Both the position numbers and the translations under genes were made by a program. Below are positions 1 to 5,570 of a DNA stretch of 6,641 nt, piece after piece; the stretch's first letter is position 1; the number at the start of each line of letters is the position of its first letter. The stretch is from Chloroflexota bacterium. Lineage in GTDB: Bacteria; Chloroflexota; Dehalococcoidia; UBA3495. Where the stretch lies: assembly GCA_022563275.1 (NCBI GenBank), contig JADFNR010000057.1:1-6641 (forward strand), given 5' to 3'. The notes under the pieces are model-generated. The model was not told where the DNA came from and did not search any database. It saw only the letters and a program-made list of their open reading frames with translations.

Positions 1-486
1 TGGATCGTGCTCACCACCGGCAACAAGTCGGAGATGGCCATGGGCTACGCCACCCTGTACGGCGACATGGCCGGCGGGTTCGCGGTGCTCAAAGATGTGC
101 CCAAGACCACGGTCTACGAACTATGCCGTTGGCGCAACGGGCAAGGCTGGGCTTTTGGGACTATGGACAACGTTATTCCGGCGGCCATCATCGACAAAGC
201 GCCCAGCGCCGAACTGCGGGCGGACCAACTGGATGCCGACAGCTTGCCGCCCTACGATGTGCTGGACCCGGTGGTGGAGGCGTACGTTGAAGATGACCAA
301 AGCTACCAGGAGATGGTGGCCCAGGGATTCGATCCCCAGGTGGTGCGCCAAGTGATTTCGGCGGTGGACCGGAACGAATACAAGCGCCGCCAGGCCGCGC
401 CCGGAGTCAAGATCACCCACCGCGCCTTCGGGAAGGACCGCCGTCTCCCCATAGTCAACCGCTACCGCCAACACGAGGGCGGGTAG
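1..486 (+). CDS. nadE: Glutamine-dependent NAD+ synthase, C-terminal part (5' truncated by window edge)
   Basis: NadE makes NAD+ from deamido-NAD+ with ATP, taking ammonia from glutamine in the two-domain form; it is cytoplasmic and is the last step of NAD biosynthesis. The open frame enters at base 1, so only the last 161 residues are visible, all from the synthetase domain. The frame begins [11 protein letters not shown], the conserved segment around the deamido-NAD+ and ATP site. [21 protein letters not shown] follows at about residues 17-37. The family loop [20 protein letters not shown] lies near residues 69-88, and the conserved tail [22 protein letters not shown] near 124-149. The distal NEYKRRQ/RAFG signature is typical of the long glutamine-dependent enzymes, but the nitrilase-like glutaminase domain would lie outside the window, so the amidotransferase type is inferred. 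The gene ends at TAG and no intrinsic terminator with a T-run follows. Confidence 0.95.
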   Translation, partial: WIVLTTGNKSEMAMGYATLYGDMAGGFAVLKDVPKTTVYELCRWRNGQGWAFGTMDNVIPAAIIDKAPSAELRADQLDADSLPPYDVLDPVVEAYVEDDQSYQEMVAQGFDPQVVRQVISAVDRNEYKRRQAAPGVKITHRAFGKDRRLPIVNRYRQHEGG

Positions 487-503
487 GCTGCTTCCCATCG
501 GCC

Positions 504-526
504 CGTCCTGAGCTTGTCGGAGGACT
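504..526 (+). repeat. Dispersed 23-bp inverted element, copy 1
   Basis: The element begins cgtcctgagc and ends ggaggact. It matches the copy at 778-800 at 19 of 23 positions with no gap. The outer arms gtcct (505-509) and aggac (521-525) are complementary and can form a small stem. Elements of the form cgtcctgagc..gtcgaaggacg are common dispersed repeats in several bacterial genomes, which is general knowledge and was not searched here. Confidence 0.6.
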
Positions 527-535
527 GACTGGGTC

Positions 536-553
536 AACCACCAAACGGTGGTT
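536..553. repeat. Perfect 7-bp hairpin
   Basis: The arms aaccacc (536-542) and ggtggtt (547-553) are perfectly complementary around the tetraloop aaac. The stem can be lengthened by gtc (533-535) pairing with gac (555-557) if c554 bulges. It lies about 50 nt past the nadE stop and could end or stabilise that transcript, but there is no T-run after it. Confidence 0.5.
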
Positions 554-562
554 CGACGGGTC

Positions 563-578
563 CCCCGATGAATCGGGG
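563..578. repeat. ccccga/tcgggg hairpin, REP-like
   Basis: The arms ccccga (563-568) and tcgggg (573-578) enclose the loop tgaa. The core cccgat-n-atcggg is shared with the palindrome at 703-724, which suggests that both belong to one family of short dispersed palindromes. Confidence 0.45.
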
Positions 579-702
579 AGACTTCCCGGCGAAGCCGAGG
601 ACGCTCGATAGAATCGGCGCTCGACCTCGGTCGGAGCTCACCACGAACGGTATTGCTGTAGATTGATTTGCCAAAAGGGGGATTTGGTTGGTGCGGGTAG
701 AG

Positions 703-724
703 GCGTCCCGATTAATCGGGACGC
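703..724. repeat. Perfect 22-bp palindrome
   Basis: The half-site gcgtcccgatt (703-713) is followed directly by its exact reverse complement (714-724). With a one-base offset, agg (701-703) and cct (726-728) extend the symmetry. It could be a cruciform or REP-type element or a protein-binding dyad. No gene starts nearby: the neighbours are both gene 3' ends, which favours a dispersed repeat over an operator. Confidence 0.6.
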
Positions 725-777
725 GCCTACGTGTATGTGATGCTGCCCATGGTGATGCCTGGCTTCACCCACCCGTT

Positions 778-800
778 CGTCCTGAGCCGGTCGAAGGACG
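778..800 (+). repeat. Dispersed 23-bp inverted element, copy 2
   Basis: This copy has the same orientation as the one at 504-526. The arms cgtcct (778-783) and aggacg (795-800) are perfectly complementary, so it is the more symmetrical copy. It ends 10 bp past the stop codon of the minus-strand Rid gene, so it would be transcribed into that mRNA's 3' end, where it could act as a weak stem. Confidence 0.65.
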
Positions 801-810
801 CCGCCAGAAT

Positions 811-1275
811 CTAGTCCCCAACCTCCAGTATCATCTCGATCTCGACGCAGCTCTTGCGGGGAAGGCCGCTCATGCCCACGGCGGAACGGGCGTGCCGGCC
901 CTGGTCTCCGTAGAGTTCCACCAGCAGGTCGGATGCGCCGTTGCCCACCACGAAATGGCGGTCAAACTCGGGGTCGGCGTTCACCATCACCAACAACTTC
1001 ACGATTCGTTTGACCCGGTCCAAGTCCCCCAACTCCTGTTTGACCGACGCCAGGCAATTGAGCATGGCCAGCTTGGCCGACTCATACGCCTGCTCCTCCG
1101 TCACGTCGCGGCCCAGTTTTCCGGGGTTCAGCACCGACCCGTCGGGCTTCCCGGCGATGTGGCCGGCCACGTATAACAGGTTTCCGGTCCTTACCGCCGG
1201 AAGGTAGTTCGCCACCGGTGTTCCCACGGGACCCAGCTCCAGCCCCATCTCCTTCAGCTTTTGTTCCACTGTCAT
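811..1275 (-). CDS. RidA family protein (YjgF/YER057c/UK114), long form with active-site Arg retained
   Basis: Rid proteins are small cytoplasmic trimers. The RidA type hydrolyses reactive enamines and imines released by PLP enzymes such as threonine dehydratase, and protects PLP enzymes from damage. This 154-residue protein has the family layout: LLYVAGHI near 33-40, the helix AYESAKLAMLNCLASVKQELGDLDRVKRIVKL at 63-94, and the C-terminal HARSAVGMSGLP..CVEIEMI. Aligned by eye to E. coli RidA, R130 matches Arg105 and E145 matches Glu120, with the same spacing between them, so the carboxylate-binding Arg and catalytic Glu are present. It is about 25 residues longer than RidA, with an N-terminal helix (EQKLKEMGLEL) seen in a known long subgroup. 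The ATG is preceded by GGAGG at 1286-1282 with a 6-nt spacer, which fixes the start. It is divergent from the MFS gene. Substrate unknown; a canonical ridA role is plausible but not shown. Confidence 0.92.
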   Translation of the reverse strand: MTVEQKLKEMGLELGPVGTPVANYLPAVRTGNLLYVAGHIAGKPDGSVLNPGKLGRDVTEEQAYESAKLAMLNCLASVKQELGDLDRVKRIVKLLVMVNADPEFDRHFVVGNGASDLLVELYGDQGRHARSAVGMSGLPRKSCVEIEMILEVGD

Positions 1276-1292
1276 TAAACGCCTCCAACGTC

Positions 1293-1308
1293 GCCGGCGG
1301 CCGCCGGC
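1293..1308. promoter_or_regulatory. Perfect 16-bp GC palindrome in the leader of the Rid gene
   Basis: The half-site gccggcgg (1293-1300) is followed by its exact reverse complement (1301-1308). It sits 6 nt upstream of the Shine-Dalgarno GGAGG (1286-1282) and between that and a TATAAT box at 1333-1328. If transcribed it would fold into a 6-bp all-G/C stem with a 4-nt loop just before the ribosome site. It could instead be a DNA-level operator. The role is inferred; only the symmetry and position are seen. Confidence 0.4.
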
Positions 1309-1327
1309 AAGTACGTATTTTCAGAAG

Positions 1328-1333
1328 ATTATA
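1328..1333 (-). promoter_or_regulatory. Putative -10 box of the Rid gene
   Basis: Reading the minus strand, this is a perfect TATAAT in an otherwise G/C-rich stretch, placing a start site near 1321 and a leader of about 45 nt. No TTGACA-like -35 is present at 16-18 bp upstream, where the sequence is G/C-rich, so activator help or another sigma factor would be needed. Confidence 0.35.
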
Positions 1334-1388
1334 CCCGGCGCCGCCCCGGCTGCGGCTGGATGATGCCCAGGGGGGAGAAGAATAAATA

Positions 1389-1424
1389 ATGACGACGCTG
1401 GTTTATCAATTGACATGGGTATGA
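1389..1424 (+). other. Possible leader mini-ORF 1 upstream of the MFS gene
   Basis: ATG at 1389 opens an 11-codon frame, MTTLVYQLTWV, ending in TGA at 1422-1424. A G/A-rich Shine-Dalgarno-like run (gggggGAGAAG, 1371-1380) ends 8 nt before the ATG and is the only good ribosome site in this intergenic region. The stop overlaps the next mini-ORF's ATG as ATGA. It may be a leader that carries ribosomes toward the MFS start, or chance. Confidence 0.25.
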
Positions 1425-1438
1425 CGTGGGCGCAGAAT
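1410..1438 (+). promoter_or_regulatory. Putative sigma-70-type promoter of the MFS gene
   Basis: A perfect TTGACA -35 box (1410-1415) is followed after exactly 17 bp by CAGAAT (1433-1438), which keeps four of six -10 consensus bases, including A2, A5 and T6. The predicted start is about 1445-1446, only 4-5 nt before the MFS ATG, giving a nearly leaderless mRNA. This agrees with the absence of a Shine-Dalgarno right before that ATG. Confidence 0.4.
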
Positions 1439-1453
1439 GAGTCCCACCAATGA
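1421..1453 (+). other. Possible leader mini-ORF 2, overlapping the MFS start
   Basis: ATG at 1421 opens a 10-codon frame, MTWAQNESHQ, ending in TGA at 1451-1453. Its ATG overlaps the stop of mini-ORF 1, and its own stop overlaps the MFS ATG, both as ATGA. An in-frame ATG at 1415 could be its start instead. It has no ribosome site of its own beyond that of mini-ORF 1. ATGA overlaps are the usual arrangement for translational coupling, but so short a frame may be chance. Confidence 0.25.
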
Positions 1454-2769
1454 TAAAACCCAAGAATAAAGGCGCGTTTGGCCTGTCGAGCCGCGTTCAC
1501 TACGCCTGGATCGTCATCGCCATCGCGGCTGTCATGCACATGGCCGGAGGGTCCATCCGGCAGGCTTTCGGGGTGCTCATCGTTCCCTTGGAAGCGAACA
1601 TGGGCTGGAGCCCGGCCACGGTAACCCTGGCCTACGCCATGGCCAGCATCACCGGCGCGCTGCTGGCGCCCATCAGCGGCTACTGCACCGACCGCTATGG
1701 CGCGCGCAAGGTCATCATGGTTGGCGTCGTCACCTTCGCCGCCGGCGCCCTTCTGACAGGAGTGATTTCCGAGGTCTGGCACCTCTGGATCTCCTATGGG
1801 TTGTTCCTGGGCGTGGCCAGCGCCTGTTTCAACGTCCCCATCATCACCACCGCAACTTATTGGTTCCGCACCCACCTGGGATACGGGGTGGGTTTCTTGC
1901 AGGCATCTCATGGGCTTGGGCCGGCCGTGATGGCGATCGTGATCAGCATTCTGATCACCGGGGCTTCCTGGAAGATAGCCTTTTGGTCCATCGCAATCAT
2001 CGGCGGAACCATTATGTTGGTGCTCATGGCCTTCTTCCGGAACCGGCCTTCGGACATTGGGGTGAGGGCCTTTGGCGCACCTGAGTTGGAGCGTCCGCAA
2101 GTTGAACGCGACCCGGTGCGGGAAAAGCTGCTGATCAAGGCTTTCCGGACCAACATGCAATCGACAACCACATTCTGGAAGTTGGTTTCCATCCACTTCC
2201 TGGGCTGTGTCAGCCACTCCATAGTCATCATCTACATCATTCCCATCGCGGTACTGGCCGGCATGGAAGAGGTGGCCGCCGCCGGGGTGCTCAGCACCTT
2301 GGCCCTGGTCAGCGTGACCACCAGGTTCCTGACTCCCGTGATCTCCGATTACATCGGCGCAAGGGGCACCATGGCCACGGCCTTCGTTTGGCAGGGACTA
2401 CCGGTGCTGATGCTTTTTTGGGCCCATGACCCATGGCAGTTCTATCTGTTCGCGGTGATCTTCGGCATCGGGTACGGAGGAGAAGGCTCAGCCTTCCCGG
2501 TCATCAACCGCCAGTACTTCGGCCGCGGCCCCATGGGGTCTTCCTTCGGTTGGCAGCAATTCGGCGCCGGATCGGGCATGGCCATGGGCGCGTGGCTGGG
2601 AGGGGCCCTCTTCTGGCTGTTCGACTCCTATACCGTGACCATAATCGTCTCCACCCTTACCAGTATTGCGGGAGCGGTGGTCATCATGTCCATGGAGCCG
2701 ACCAGCCGGATACTGATCCCCAACTGGGAAGATTCCCTTCCCGCAGCCCCGGCGGCAGCCGGCGACTGA
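1450..2769 (+). CDS. Major facilitator superfamily (MFS) transporter
   Basis: A 439-residue inner-membrane secondary transporter, normal length for a 12-helix MFS protein. The visible halves are six helices at roughly 18-196 and six at roughly 244-415, joined by a charged cytoplasmic loop (197-243, rich in R, E and P). The MFS signature between helices 2 and 3 is clear: GYCTDRYGARK at 77-87 fits G-x3-D-R-x-G-x-R. The opening HYAWIVIAIAAVMHM..G..R.AFGVLIVPLE resembles the monocarboxylate/oxalate-formate antiporter-like branch, so an organic anion substrate is possible but is inference only. The ATG at 1450 is followed by a short cytoplasmic tail (MIKPKNKG) of the expected kind. It lacks a Shine-Dalgarno and is reached either through a nearly leaderless transcript or through two ATGA-coupled mini-ORFs. 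The coding frame is intact. The 205-bp gap before dctM makes a shared operon uncertain. Confidence 0.93.
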   Translation: MIKPKNKGAFGLSSRVHYAWIVIAIAAVMHMAGGSIRQAFGVLIVPLEANMGWSPATVTLAYAMASITGALLAPISGYCTDRYGARKVIMVGVVTFAAGALLTGVISEVWHLWISYGLFLGVASACFNVPIITTATYWFRTHLGYGVGFLQASHGLGPAVMAIVISILITGASWKIAFWSIAIIGGTIMLVLMAFFRNRPSDIGVRAFGAPELERPQVERDPVREKLLIKAFRTNMQSTTTFWKLVSIHFLGCVSHSIVIIYIIPIAVLAGMEEVAAAGVLSTLALVSVTTRFLTPVISDYIGARGTMATAFVWQGLPVLMLFWAHDPWQFYLFAVIFGIGYGGEGSAFPVINRQYFGRGPMGSSFGWQQFGAGSGMAMGAWLGGALFWLFDSYTVTIIVSTLTSIAGAVVIMSMEPTSRILIPNWEDSLPAAPAAAGD

Positions 2770-2774
2770 CCCCT

Positions 2775-2793
2775 TTCCTGGTCCAGCCAGGGA
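2775..2793. repeat. Hairpin after the MFS stop
   Basis: The arms ttcctgg (2775-2781) and ccaggga (2787-2793) pair around the loop tccag, with one G-T wobble. It begins 6 nt past the MFS stop. No T-run follows, so it could slow RNA decay or weakly terminate but is not a standard intrinsic terminator. The rest of the gap to 2974 has no gene, and I see no convincing promoter in it. Confidence 0.35.
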
Positions 2794-2974
2794 CGGGAAC
2801 CGCAGGTAGATAACTACTATCATTTCCCACCGGCTATTTCCCTGGGAATCGTTCCTGTATAGTCGCGTGGCGGCAATCCACCGTGGGCTAATATACGTAG
2901 TTAGGCTAGGGGCCAGCTAGGTTAAACCCGTTTCACCCGCCTTGATTCAACGTGGCCGGAGATGAGTTTCAAAG

Positions 2975-4456
2975 ATGGCGATCGCTGCTGCATTTTCCAT
3001 GATGACCGCTTTCTTCATGGGGGGCCTGTATGTGGCCGGAGCGCTGGGCGTGATTGCGCTCCTCCTCATGAAGTTCTTCAACATTTACAACCCCAACCTC
3101 TGGAATATCATGGGAAACCGGGCGTGGGAGGGCAGCACCAACTTCATCCTCATCGCCATACCGCTGTTCATCCTGATGGGGGAATTGGTCCTCCGCAGCG
3201 GGATCGCCGGGCGGATGTACAACGTCCTTTCCCGCTGGCTGGTCTTCATTCCCGGCGGGCTGATCCACAGCAACATCGCCGCCTGTGCCGTGTTTGCCGC
3301 CTGCGCCGGTTCCAGTGTGGCCACGGCCGCCACCATCAGCAGGGTGGCCCTTCCCGCCTTTCGCCAACGGGGTTACAACGAGCGGTTGGTGATCGGGTCT
3401 TTGGCCGCCGGCGGCACCTTGGGCATCCTGATTCCCCCCAGCATCGGCCTGGTCCTTTACGCACTGATCGTCGGAGAATCGGTCGGCCGGCTTTTCCTGG
3501 CGGGATTCATCCCCGGGGTGATATTGGCCTTGACGTTCATGCTCATGATCGTCATCGCGGCCAAGATCTGGCCGGGCATCGCGCCCAAAGAAGAGTGGGT
3601 CTCCTGGCGGTTACGGTTTGTGGGGCTATTCAGCCTGCTGCCCATCGGCTTTTTGATCTTCGCAGTGCTTGGCAGCATCTATTTTGGGTTTGCCACTCCC
3701 ACCGAGGCCGCCGCCGCGGGGGTGACCGGGGCGTTTTTCCTGACCCTCGCCGGGAATTCGGGAATGCTGATCGTCAGTCTGACCGCCGGTTTCGTGAGCC
3801 GGTTTCCGGTGCTCCCCAGAGGAGCAAGGACCTTGCTGGACAACATTCGGAGCGCCAGACCGGTGGTGCCGGGGGATGTACGTCGAAGCTTCGACAGCAT
3901 GGTGCGCATCTGCAAAGAATCGTTTCTCTCGATGGCCCGCACCACAGCGATGATCCTGTTGATATTGATGGCGGCGTTCACTTTGCAGTTCGCCTTTGCG
4001 TCCCTCAGGATATCGGTAGAGATGGCCGAGTGGGTCGCTTCGTTCGATCTCTCTCAATTGCAATTGATCCTGGTCCTGGTGGTGTTCTATCTAGTGTTGG
4101 GGACCTTCATGGAAAGTTATTCCATGATGCTGACCACTCTGCCCATCCTGATCCCGGTATTGAGCGACGCCGGCGTGGACAAGGTGTGGTTCGGAATAAT
4201 CATGGTGATCCTCCTCGAGGCCGCCCAGATCAGCCCGCCCCAAGGCATGGCGCTCTACGTGCTCCAGGGCGCGCGGCGGGACACCGACCGGGAGATGGCG
4301 GAAATTGAAGGCGTGTTGGCCAAGACGGGCACCATCAACGACGTCTTCGTGGGTGTCTTGCCATTCATGCTATGTATGTTCGTTGTCATCGGTTTGGTGA
4401 TCGCCTTTCCGGAACTGGCGACCTGGCTCCCAGACCAGGCCAAGGGAGCCCGTTAA
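2975..4456 (+). CDS. dctM: TRAP transporter large permease (DctM subunit), with extra internal segment
   Basis: DctM is the ion-coupled membrane subunit of TRAP transporters, which import carboxylates and related anions captured by a periplasmic DctP and need the small membrane protein DctQ. Family motifs appear in order: NFILIAIPLFILMGELVLRSG at 56-76, GSSVATAATISRVALPAF at 112-129, GGTLGILIPPSIGLVLYA at 146-163, GFATPTEAAAAG at 238-249, ARTTAMILLI at 321-330, TFMESYSMMLTTLPILIPV at 377-395, and ISPPQGMALYVLQG at 419-432. At 493 residues it is longer than the usual 425-440. The excess lies between the TPTEAAA and ARTT motifs, where a basic segment (about 265-312, VSRFPVLPRGARTLLDNIRSAR...) is added. 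The start at ATG 2975 is supported only by a distant GGAGA (2958-2962); ATG 2999 or 3002 (residues 9/10) are alternatives. No DctP or DctQ gene is in the window, and none is fused to it. A DppB-type gene follows 50 bp downstream. Confidence 0.93.
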   Translation: MAIAAAFSMMTAFFMGGLYVAGALGVIALLLMKFFNIYNPNLWNIMGNRAWEGSTNFILIAIPLFILMGELVLRSGIAGRMYNVLSRWLVFIPGGLIHSNIAACAVFAACAGSSVATAATISRVALPAFRQRGYNERLVIGSLAAGGTLGILIPPSIGLVLYALIVGESVGRLFLAGFIPGVILALTFMLMIVIAAKIWPGIAPKEEWVSWRLRFVGLFSLLPIGFLIFAVLGSIYFGFATPTEAAAAGVTGAFFLTLAGNSGMLIVSLTAGFVSRFPVLPRGARTLLDNIRSARPVVPGDVRRSFDSMVRICKESFLSMARTTAMILLILMAAFTLQFAFASLRISVEMAEWVASFDLSQLQLILVLVVFYLVLGTFMESYSMMLTTLPILIPVLSDAGVDKVWFGIIMVILLEAAQISPPQGMALYVLQGARRDTDREMAEIEGVLAKTGTINDVFVGVLPFMLCMFVVIGLVIAFPELATWLPDQAKGAR

Positions 4457-4457
4457 G

Positions 4458-4490
4458 ATGGCCGGCATCAGCGCCGGACTAACCGTCTGA
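4458..4490 (+). other. Possible 10-codon mini-ORF between dctM and the ABC permease
   Basis: An ATG one base after the dctM stop opens MAGISAGLTV, ending in TGA at 4488-4490. A good ribosome site, AAGGGAG (4442-4448), lies 9 nt before it, inside the dctM end. The frame also covers a ccggc/gccgg hairpin (4462-4466 with 4473-4477). The permease's own TTG start at 4507 has only a weak GGA upstream. This could be a coupling leader, a remnant of a lost gene start, or chance. Confidence 0.25.
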
Positions 4491-4506
4491 ACGGATGTAG
4501 TCAACG

Positions 4507-5460
4507 TTGCGCCAATACGCCCTGAAACGGATCGGCCTTTTCATTCCGACGGTCCTCCTGCTGACCATCTTCGTTTTCGTATTGATGAGCATCATTCCGG
4601 GTGACCCGGCCCTGGCTATCCTGAGCGATGGTGAAGGCTCTTTCACCCAGCGGGAACTGGACAATCTTCGGCACGAGTTGGGCACCGACCGTCCGATCGC
4701 CGTGCGGTATGTCGACTGGATCGGGGGCGCGCTAAGGGGCGATTTCGGCGACTCGTATTGGTTCAACGCCCCGGTGATGACCGAGTTGAAACACCGGATT
4801 CCAAGGACGGTGGAGTTGGCGGTCTTGGCCATCACGTTGGCCGTCGTATTATCAGTGCCCTTGGGGGTCTTCTCGGCTATCAGACCGGACGGTTGGCTGG
4901 ACCATGCGTCCCGGATCTTCTCGCTCGTCGGCGTGTCGATACCGAATTTCCTTTTTGCGATTCTGATAATCTTATTCCTGGTCCGAATGTTTGGTTGGTT
5001 GCCGGCGTTGGGGTATGCGGACCTGTGGACGGATCCCGCGACCAATCTGAAACAGATGGCGTTTCCCGCTCTGGCCCTGGCCTTATACGACATGGCCTTC
5101 ATCGCCAGGGTCACCCGGTCCTCCATGATGGAGATTCTTCGGGAAGACTACATGAGGACAGCCCGCGCCAAGGGGTTGTCGGAGCGGATGGTCGTGATGC
5201 GCCATGGCCTGAAGAACGCGTCGTTGCCGATCCTAACCATGACCGGATGGCAGTTCGGACGGCTATTTGAAGGCGCCGTCATCATCGAGACGATCTTCCT
5301 GATCCCCGGGATGGGCAGGATTCTCATCGAAGCGGTCTTTCAGTTTGACTTCCCCATGATTCAGGCTGTGATCGTTATCATCGGAACAGGTATCTTGACC
5401 ATAAATCTGTGTGTCGATCTGCTCTACGGCTGGCTGGACCCCAGGATTCGCTACAACTAG
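4507..5460 (+). CDS. ABC transporter permease, DppB/OppB (dipeptide/oligopeptide/nickel) type
   Basis: One of the two inner-membrane subunits of a Dpp/Opp-type ABC importer, for peptides, nickel or similar small solutes. The 317-residue length is usual for the DppB subunit. The N-terminal helix RIGLFIPTVLLLTIFVFVLMSIIPGDPA (8-35) is the family hallmark. Further marks are LGTDRPIAVRYVDWIGGALRGDFGDSY at 58-84, the BPD_transp_1 core from about 96, the ATPase-coupling EAA loop EDYMRTARAKGLSERMVVMRHGLKNA at 213-238, and the closing DLLYGWLDPRIRY at 304-316. The start is TTG at 4507, because the in-frame ATG upstream (4495) is followed at once by TAG. TTG-CGC-CAA-TAC gives MRQYALKRI, just what DppB homologues begin with. 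No DppC, ATPase or binding-protein gene follows: a strong terminator lies about 40 bp downstream. Substrate specificity cannot be read from this subunit. Confidence 0.94.
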   Translation: MRQYALKRIGLFIPTVLLLTIFVFVLMSIIPGDPALAILSDGEGSFTQRELDNLRHELGTDRPIAVRYVDWIGGALRGDFGDSYWFNAPVMTELKHRIPRTVELAVLAITLAVVLSVPLGVFSAIRPDGWLDHASRIFSLVGVSIPNFLFAILIILFLVRMFGWLPALGYADLWTDPATNLKQMAFPALALALYDMAFIARVTRSSMMEILREDYMRTARAKGLSERMVVMRHGLKNASLPILTMTGWQFGRLFEGAVIIETIFLIPGMGRILIEAVFQFDFPMIQAVIVIIGTGILTINLCVDLLYGWLDPRIRYN

Positions 5461-5497
5461 ATGGGCCGGCCCAGCCGCGATTCGATAGTGACCGATA

Positions 5498-5540
5498 AAA
5501 AATTCCCCTTCATATTGAGCCACCGTGAAGGGGAATTTTT
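5498..5540. terminator. Bidirectional intrinsic terminator
   Basis: A perfect 15-bp stem pairs 5498-5512 (A5-ttccccttca) with 5526-5540 (tgaaggggaa-T5) around a 13-nt loop. The A-run on the left arm and T-run on the right arm give a U-tract on transcripts from either strand. It lies between the convergent ABC permease (stop at 5460) and the second Rid gene (stop at 5571), so it should end both. Confidence 0.93.
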
Positions 5541-5570
5541 ATTCGCAAGGCGGCTGTGCCGCCTGCCCGC

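Larger units (their letters stand above)
487..810. other. Gene-free intergenic region rich in short inverted repeats
   Basis: This 324-bp stretch lies between the stop codons of the convergent nadE and Rid genes. I see no credible coding frame: the plus-strand frame that crosses its right half continues antisense through the Rid gene and resembles nothing. It holds two copies of a 23-bp imperfect inverted element (504-526 and 778-800), a perfect 7-bp-stem hairpin (536-553), a C-rich/G-rich hairpin (563-578) and a perfect 22-bp palindrome (703-724). None is followed by a T-run, so none is a standard intrinsic terminator. This is typical of a convergent intergenic space that collects dispersed REP/MITE-like repeats. 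Confidence 0.7.

Noticed and set aside
536..578. Intrinsic terminator for nadE
   Set aside because: Hairpins are present but no T-run follows either of them, so standard intrinsic termination cannot be claimed.
487..810. CRISPR array or attachment site in the repeat-rich gap
   Set aside because: The repeats are short, few, irregularly spaced and palindromic, with no regular spacers, cas genes, integrase or tRNA nearby.
688..1176. Plus-strand frame running from the intergenic repeats into the Rid gene
   Set aside because: It crosses the repeat elements and then reads antisense to a clear Rid protein; the translation resembles no family.
1321..2217. A 298-codon minus-strand frame opposite the MFS gene
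   Set aside because: Antisense shadow typical of G+C-rich coding DNA. Its composition is low-complexity polar, with H, D and G runs, no recognisable domain and no ribosome site.
2838..2848. Small palindrome ttccc-t-gggaa in the gap before dctM, considered as an operator
   Set aside because: An 11-bp dyad of this kind is expected by chance in a 200-bp gap, and it is not placed against a recognisable promoter.
2962..4308. A 448-codon plus-strand frame overlapping dctM
   Set aside because: It is the dctM sequence read in another frame. The translation is rich in H, R, G, Q and P with no membrane or domain pattern, while the dctM frame shows every family motif.
4479..5126. A 215-codon minus-strand frame opposite the ABC permease
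   Set aside because: Antisense shadow; the plus-strand frame carries the full DppB signature including the EAA loop.
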